DNA of 64,000 nucleotides from Hedera helix (taxonomy: Eukaryota > Streptophyta > Magnoliopsida > Apiales > Araliaceae): contig OX359264.1 in NCBI GenBank assembly GCA_947179155.2, positions 45,562,202 through 45,626,201 on the forward strand. Direction: 5' to 3'. The translations under genes and the position numbers were made by a program. Below are positions 59,510 to 64,000 of this stretch, piece by piece. Position 1 is the stretch's first letter; each line of letters begins with the position of its first letter. A model generated the notes under the pieces. It made no database searches and was not told the origin of the DNA. It saw only the letters and a list, made by a program, of their open reading frames with translations.

Positions 59510-60275
59510 TTAGGGTTGTACAATGGTCGGTTTGATAAAGAAAAAAATAATCAAATTATTTAAATCGATTATAAAAAATTAAAAAATAAAATTGTCTAAA
59601 TTTTTACTCCGTAATCGATTATCGATTATAAAACTTAAGTATAAGAGATAAGGGATAGAGTTATGAATTCATCCGATCTAAATAAAATTAAAGTACTAAA
59701 ATATCATCCTTAATTCATTTTTAAACTCTCACTTCAATATTAATTCATTTTAGTATCACAATATGTTATCTTAATTTTTGTATATAATATAAATACCATG
59801 TGAAGCTTCTTATGTTCTTGACAATATGTATGATATTATTGGTAATTGATAATTTGATATTCATTATATTGTCAATTTACCATAATAATTAATAAATCAC
59901 TAACTCGGTAACTACTAACTAGGATAGAAGTTCTCTAAATCCATCACATAAAAACAAAAATCACCCAACTCACTGACTAGGATAGAAGTTTTGTAAATTC
60001 GTCACAACAAATGCATCTAATAAATATATAATTATATAAAATAAATATTTATTAGAAAAGTATATAAATTATATTATAATTTTAAATTATTCGGTCGCTT
60101 TCGATTTTTTGAGAAGTCAAATCAAACTGGTCGAACTAGTCTCGGTTTTTCAGTTTTACAATGTTCGATTTTTTCAATTTTATCCTTTTTGATTTGAAAT
60201 AATAACGGTTTGATTCGGTTCGATCTAATCGAATTTTCTCATTTTTTTATTTTATTTTATGTGCACTCCTACATC
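59510..60275. mobile_element. Probable inverted-repeat element with TAGGGTTGTACA ends
   Basis: The left TAGGGTTGTACA and inverted right TAGGAGTGCACA resemble each other. The interior has GGTCGGTTTG and CGGTTTGATTCGGTTCG, text common in plant hAT-like non-autonomous elements. Confidence 0.45.
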
Positions 60276-60769
60276 TGCACAATCTTTCTCCATATTACCA
60301 GTAATTCTATCAATACCAGTCACGGCCATAACTTTATCTTTAATTTTTCTTTTAGGAACATCAATCCTTTGATAATTTATTTTCGTTAATCTCGTTCTCT
60401 TTTAACTGTACTCAACCAAACGTGCGTTAAAGTCACTTATAATGATATAAACACTTAAAAAGAAACTATTCTAGTATTGCATGCAAAGCTAATTTCTACA
60501 TAATCAGTAATAACTTCCATTATATATAGTACCCTATTTTGAAAATCACTTTTGAGTCCTCGAAGCAGTGTCAACTGATCATAAGAATAACAACTTGTCC
60601 AAAGCAAAAGAACAATTTATTTGAGAAGTACTCTATCATTGCTTTTATTTAAAATATCACTAAAAAAAATAAGGGAAAAAAATATTTTAAAAAAATAAAA
60701 AATCAAACACATCATTCTTGCTGATAACTATCTAGTTTTTTACGTAATAACCTCGTTTTAATCTATATT

Positions 60770-61042
60770 TCAAAATTCATTTTTTTACACTTTTTTTTTA
60801 AAATTATAAGATTATTATTGACTTTAGATATTGAATTTGGAATATTTTGTAAAATCAAAATTGATAAAGTTTATTAAAAAGTAAAAAATAATAAATATTA
60901 TAATTAGCATTACTTTTTAGATAAATTTATAATAATAATCATTATATTGACTATAAATAAGTTTATGTTAATCTTGTTATTAAACATGTTTCAATTTAAC
61001 TTAAAAAAAACAACAATAATATTATATTTTGAAATGGAGGAT
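60770..61042. repeat. AT-rich dispersed repeat, copy 4
   Basis: AAAATAATAAATATTATAAT core with the ending TATATTTTGAAATGGAGGAT, which is close to a Stowaway-type terminus. Left boundary is uncertain. Confidence 0.5.
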
Positions 61043-61760
61043 GTAATATAAAACAATGTCAAATTTATTATGATCTTCATGTTATTTTATTATAAACACT
61101 TTTATTATAAACAATACAAAAGGTGAAAGACACTTCACGTTCTTGTGTGATATGCTCTCTATAATAATAATATTTTAAAAAATTATAAAACACTCCTTTT
61201 GTATATAATATAATAGAATGTATTCATCTATATAAAATAATATTATTTTTGTATATAATAACTCATGCATGCAGTTATATGCGATATTACTAACTTCTTT
61301 TTTTGCTTTCATTATAACCTATTTTGAGTAACGAACTATCAATTCATTCAAAACACAATTTTTTTTTAAAAAAATTCAAAATAGTTGAAATGAAAAACTT
61401 TCAGAAAAACATAAATAAACGCAAACTTGCAAAGAGGACAAAAAAGGACACTTGATTTAAATTGAAAATGAGGACAAATTGTATAGTTATCATAATCGGA
61501 TCGAATATTAAATAACCTCATAATTGTTAATTAAGAAGCTTCTTAAAATATGAAAATTAGGGGAGGAGAGGTAAAGGAGGATCTGACAAGGGAAAAAGCC
61601 AGAAAATCTAGTATTTTCTGACCAAAAAAATTCCCCTTTGAGAAACGGATCCTAAATTGTCTTATCAAAGTCATAAATTTTCAGAAAATGAAACCAAAAA
61701 ATTCAACAGAGAATGACAGCTTGAGATTCATATCCATGATTAAGAAACAGAGTTGACAAT

Positions 61761-62132
61761 ACATATGTATAATATATACCTTGAGAAAAGCGCAGAGAGA
61801 GAATTAACTAGAAAAATAACCACCAAACTTAATTTTGACTCAATTTGCCTCTTTCCCTCTTCTCCAAGCTATTTGGGTCTTCTTAGTTTTCTCCTCCCCT
61901 CTCTCTAGAACTCTCTCTCCTTCCCACAACTGCAAGCAAGCTCAGATCAAGAACCAATTTGTTAGATACCATTTGGGGGTTTTGCAATTGGGTTTTTTCC
62001 TTTTAATATATTTTGTCGGTGAGAAGTGAAATGTTAAGATTGGATTGAAGATCTGGGAAGATAACGTATATCTTTCTTGTTTGTTGTATATATTTTGAAG
62101 TTTTGAGTGGTGAGTCTTACTTGGATTTTGTG
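61761..62132 (+). promoter_or_regulatory. Candidate promoter and CT-rich leader of EamA-type gene
   Basis: A TATA-like TATAATATATA lies near 61768. The following ~330 bp is rich in CTCTTTCC, TCTCC and CTCTCTCTCC, as in many plant 5' leaders, and leads to the ATG at 62133. No upstream ATG frame of note was seen. Confidence 0.45.
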
Positions 62133-62213
62133 ATGGGCTGGAGATACAAGGCTGGGTTGTTCCTGATTGCTGCGGTTGTTATTATTTGGGTCACTTCTGC
62201 AGAGGTCACCCAG
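62133..62213 (+). CDS. EamA-like membrane transporter, first coding exon only
   Basis: 27 codons, starting MGWRYKAGLFLIAAVVIIWV and ending SAEVTQ, stop at a CAG|GTAACT donor. This is the distinctive N terminus of the plant EamA-like (drug/metabolite transporter superfamily, SLC35F5-like) proteins of the At3g07080/At4g32140 type. The hydrophobic stretch at residues 8-23 is the first of about ten expected membrane spans. The next exon, expected to continue with a YKQPFA-like motif, is not found before the window end, so the first intron is longer than 1.78 kb. Substrate is unknown. Assignment rests on a short but characteristic sequence. Confidence 0.75.
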
Positions 62214-62841
62214 GTAACTGTTCTCTCCTTTGATTTCTACTGATTTTGTTTAGGGTTTTAAAGATTTAGACTTATTGATCTCAAGTATATGGAGTTGTGT
62301 TTATGCATACGTTTGTGATTGGAACTCCTTAACTGGGAATTTGCAAAAATATTGTTTGGGTTTTAGGATGTTTAAATGGTTGAGATTGAATTCGGATAAA
62401 TACCCATTTTCTTTAATGGTGTTTCAAAATAGAATCTGAAACAGAAGTCTTTAGTTAGTATAATTCATGAGGTTGTAGAAGGAACTGAAAAACTTTCAGC
62501 TGTATTAGGCCTTTCGCTTATGCTCCATTAGGCTGACTAACTAGATAATATACTGAATGAGAAGACAAAATGATAGTGGAATTCAAACACTAGCAAATGT
62601 TGTGGCTTTTGTAGAAATATGCAAATATGAGCTCGACTAATTATTGTATCAGTTGTTTCTACTCTACTTTTCTTCCATATACTCTCCTTTCCTGAAAACT
62701 GATGAAGGAGTTAGTAATTTTTATGAAAATGATAATAAAAATAAAATAAGAAAATGAAGGAAATCTAAATTCACTCGTGGGGCCGCCACAATGACACAGG
62801 GATTTGGTCCTATTATTTTGTGCTGGTTGACATTCAAAGAT

Positions 62842-62979
62842 TAACTCAATGCATTAAAGGTCTGCTTCATAGTTGTCAGAATCATACGATATTCGATACG
62901 TATCGTATGATAACTCAATGTATTAAAGGTCTGCTTCATAGTTTTCAAAATCATACAATATTCGATACGTATCGTATGA
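62842..62979 (+). repeat. 69-bp tandem duplication at MITE border
   Basis: TAACTCAATGCATTAAAGGT at 62842 recurs at 62911 as TAACTCAATGTATTAAAGGT. Each unit includes flanking DNA plus the MITE terminus and ends with the palindromic CGATACGTATCG. Confidence 0.92.
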
Positions 62980-63627
62980 TACAATATGATACGGAGACAA
63001 TTAAATACGTATGGTAGAGTGAATAGAAAATGACACTGTATCATACAATTCAGTTACGATACAATACATATCTTATAAAAACAATACAATGCACGATACA
63101 TTTGAAAGTTAACAATTGAAAAAGTTTTTATGTATCCACAAGAGTAAAAACAAAACGTTTAAGCTTGCTACCATTTTAAATGAAAAGGCTTTTTAGCATT
63201 AACATATTCTATATCACTTGATGAGCCTTTAAACGCTTTTTAGAGTTTCATATGTTCTTCTATAGAATGCCGCTTTATTTTTCTCATGTTACTTACCACA
63301 AGCAGAAACATAATCTCCACTTGTTAACTTGATTTATTCTCTTTTGTTTTATAGTTCAAAGGTGAAATCGAGACATTACTAAAACAATATCTAATAATTC
63401 ACTTTAGAGTATTTTTGCTATTATTTAACTTAAAAGTTTATTTTTAGTTTGTAATAATATTTACTTTTTATATATAGTGAAACTAATATGCTTAATTATC
63501 CAATAAATTGTGTATTTTATATGCTTCAATATATATAACCACATTTTTCATTTCATTTTTGTATTGTATGATACGATTCACAATACGATACATAAAATAC
63601 GATATAAGGGTTTTTGATGACAACTAT
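62868..63627. mobile_element. MITE with CATAGTTGTCA ends (Mutator-like?)
   Basis: The left CATAGTTGTCAGAATCATAC and the inverted right CATAGTTGTCATCAAAAACC share the terminal 11 bases. Both arms hold many ATCGTAT/ATACGAT motifs. The flanks GGTCTGCTT (62859-62867) and GGTCTACTT (63628-63636) form a 9-bp duplication with one change. The interior has no coding sign. Confidence 0.72.
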
Positions 63628-64000
63628 GGTCTACTTAAATGGGTTGTAATGCACTTAAAGAATGCAGTTGGCAAAGGAGATTAGTGATTGTGTATAATTC
63701 ATCAATGTTCCAATAACTCCTCATATAGGCTTTAGCTGGTAGGCTACAGGGTAAACCAGGATCTATTTGAGGAGCTTTAAAATACTTTGTGTTTTTTCAT
63801 TCTTTTACAGAAAGGTTACTTTGTGTGTTTGCATGCATATGTGGCTAGTAACCTGATTGTACCAGATATTTGATCTTATACCACTCACAAGTAACAAGGT
63901 CATTGATGCATCTGCTTCTTTGACCTATTCACCTAGCCCATCCCCTCAAGTGCTTATGTAAATGGAGGAAAACTATATGCAAAGGATGTGGAGTTTCAAG

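Larger units (their letters stand above)
58133..61760. other. AT-rich intergenic DNA
   Basis: It contains a hAT-type MITE (58223-58677), a probable inverted-repeat element (59510-60275) and two copies of the AT-rich dispersed repeat. No gene was seen. Confidence 0.7.
62214..64000 (+). other. First intron of the EamA-type gene (continues past window)
   Basis: AT-rich intron sequence with a MITE at 62868-63627 and a 69-bp duplication. No exon was recognised in 63628-64000. Confidence 0.65.

Noticed and set aside
61835..62029. A 64-codon frame before the EamA-type exon
   Set aside because: It lacks an ATG at its start and lies in the CT-rich leader; the frame beginning at 62133 has the family N terminus.

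Overview
This window is nuclear DNA of a flowering plant, probably a eudicot. The evidence is GT-AG introns with AT-rich sequence, plant gene families (a four-MATH TRAF-like protein, a GT47 exostosin glycosyltransferase, an EamA-type transporter), and plant transposon types (CACTA, Mutator-like, hAT, SINE, TRIM, Ty1/copia and Ty3/gypsy). The sequence alone does not fix the species.

Layout. (1) 1-12399, plus strand: the 3' nine-tenths or more of a multi-MATH/coiled-coil gene in ten visible exons. Its introns hold a LINE relic, a foldback element between TA microsatellites, a 38-bp tandem repeat, a SINE and a Mutator-type MITE. (2) 12400-14669: the spacer between two convergent genes. (3) 14670-23312, minus strand: a complete four-exon GT47 gene of 478 codons. 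Its 4.1-kb last intron carries a MITE and a 2.66-kb Mutator-like element that captured part of an S-adenosylmethionine decarboxylase gene and was itself invaded by a TRIM. (4) 23313-32360: MITEs, a PBS-like repeat block and a decayed gypsy-type gag gene. (5) 32521-33569, plus: a small two-exon proline/tyrosine-rich protein gene, followed by a 287-bp CACTA MITE. (6) 34410-51945: a nested transposon cluster. A minus-strand Ty3/gypsy derivative with gag and protease but no reverse transcriptase is interrupted by a 9.6-kb CACTA element; that element holds a solo LTR, which holds a second solo LTR. The 5' LTR of the gypsy element is split separately by a 4.14-kb insertion. (7) 52002-58132: a scrap of an old copia RNase H, then a full-length but inactivated Ty1/copia element. 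(8) 58133-61760: AT-rich intergenic DNA with MITEs. (9) 62133 to the window end: the first coding exon of an EamA-type transporter on the plus strand, with a MITE in its first intron.

How the parts relate. The four host genes have no visible functional link; they are ordinary, separately transcribed plant genes. The notable content is the transposon archaeology. Target-site duplications order many of the insertions, and the Pack-MULE with palindromic arrays in its long terminal inverted repeats is the most unusual object. I saw no bacterial-type system, CRISPR array, rRNA gene or intact tRNA gene.
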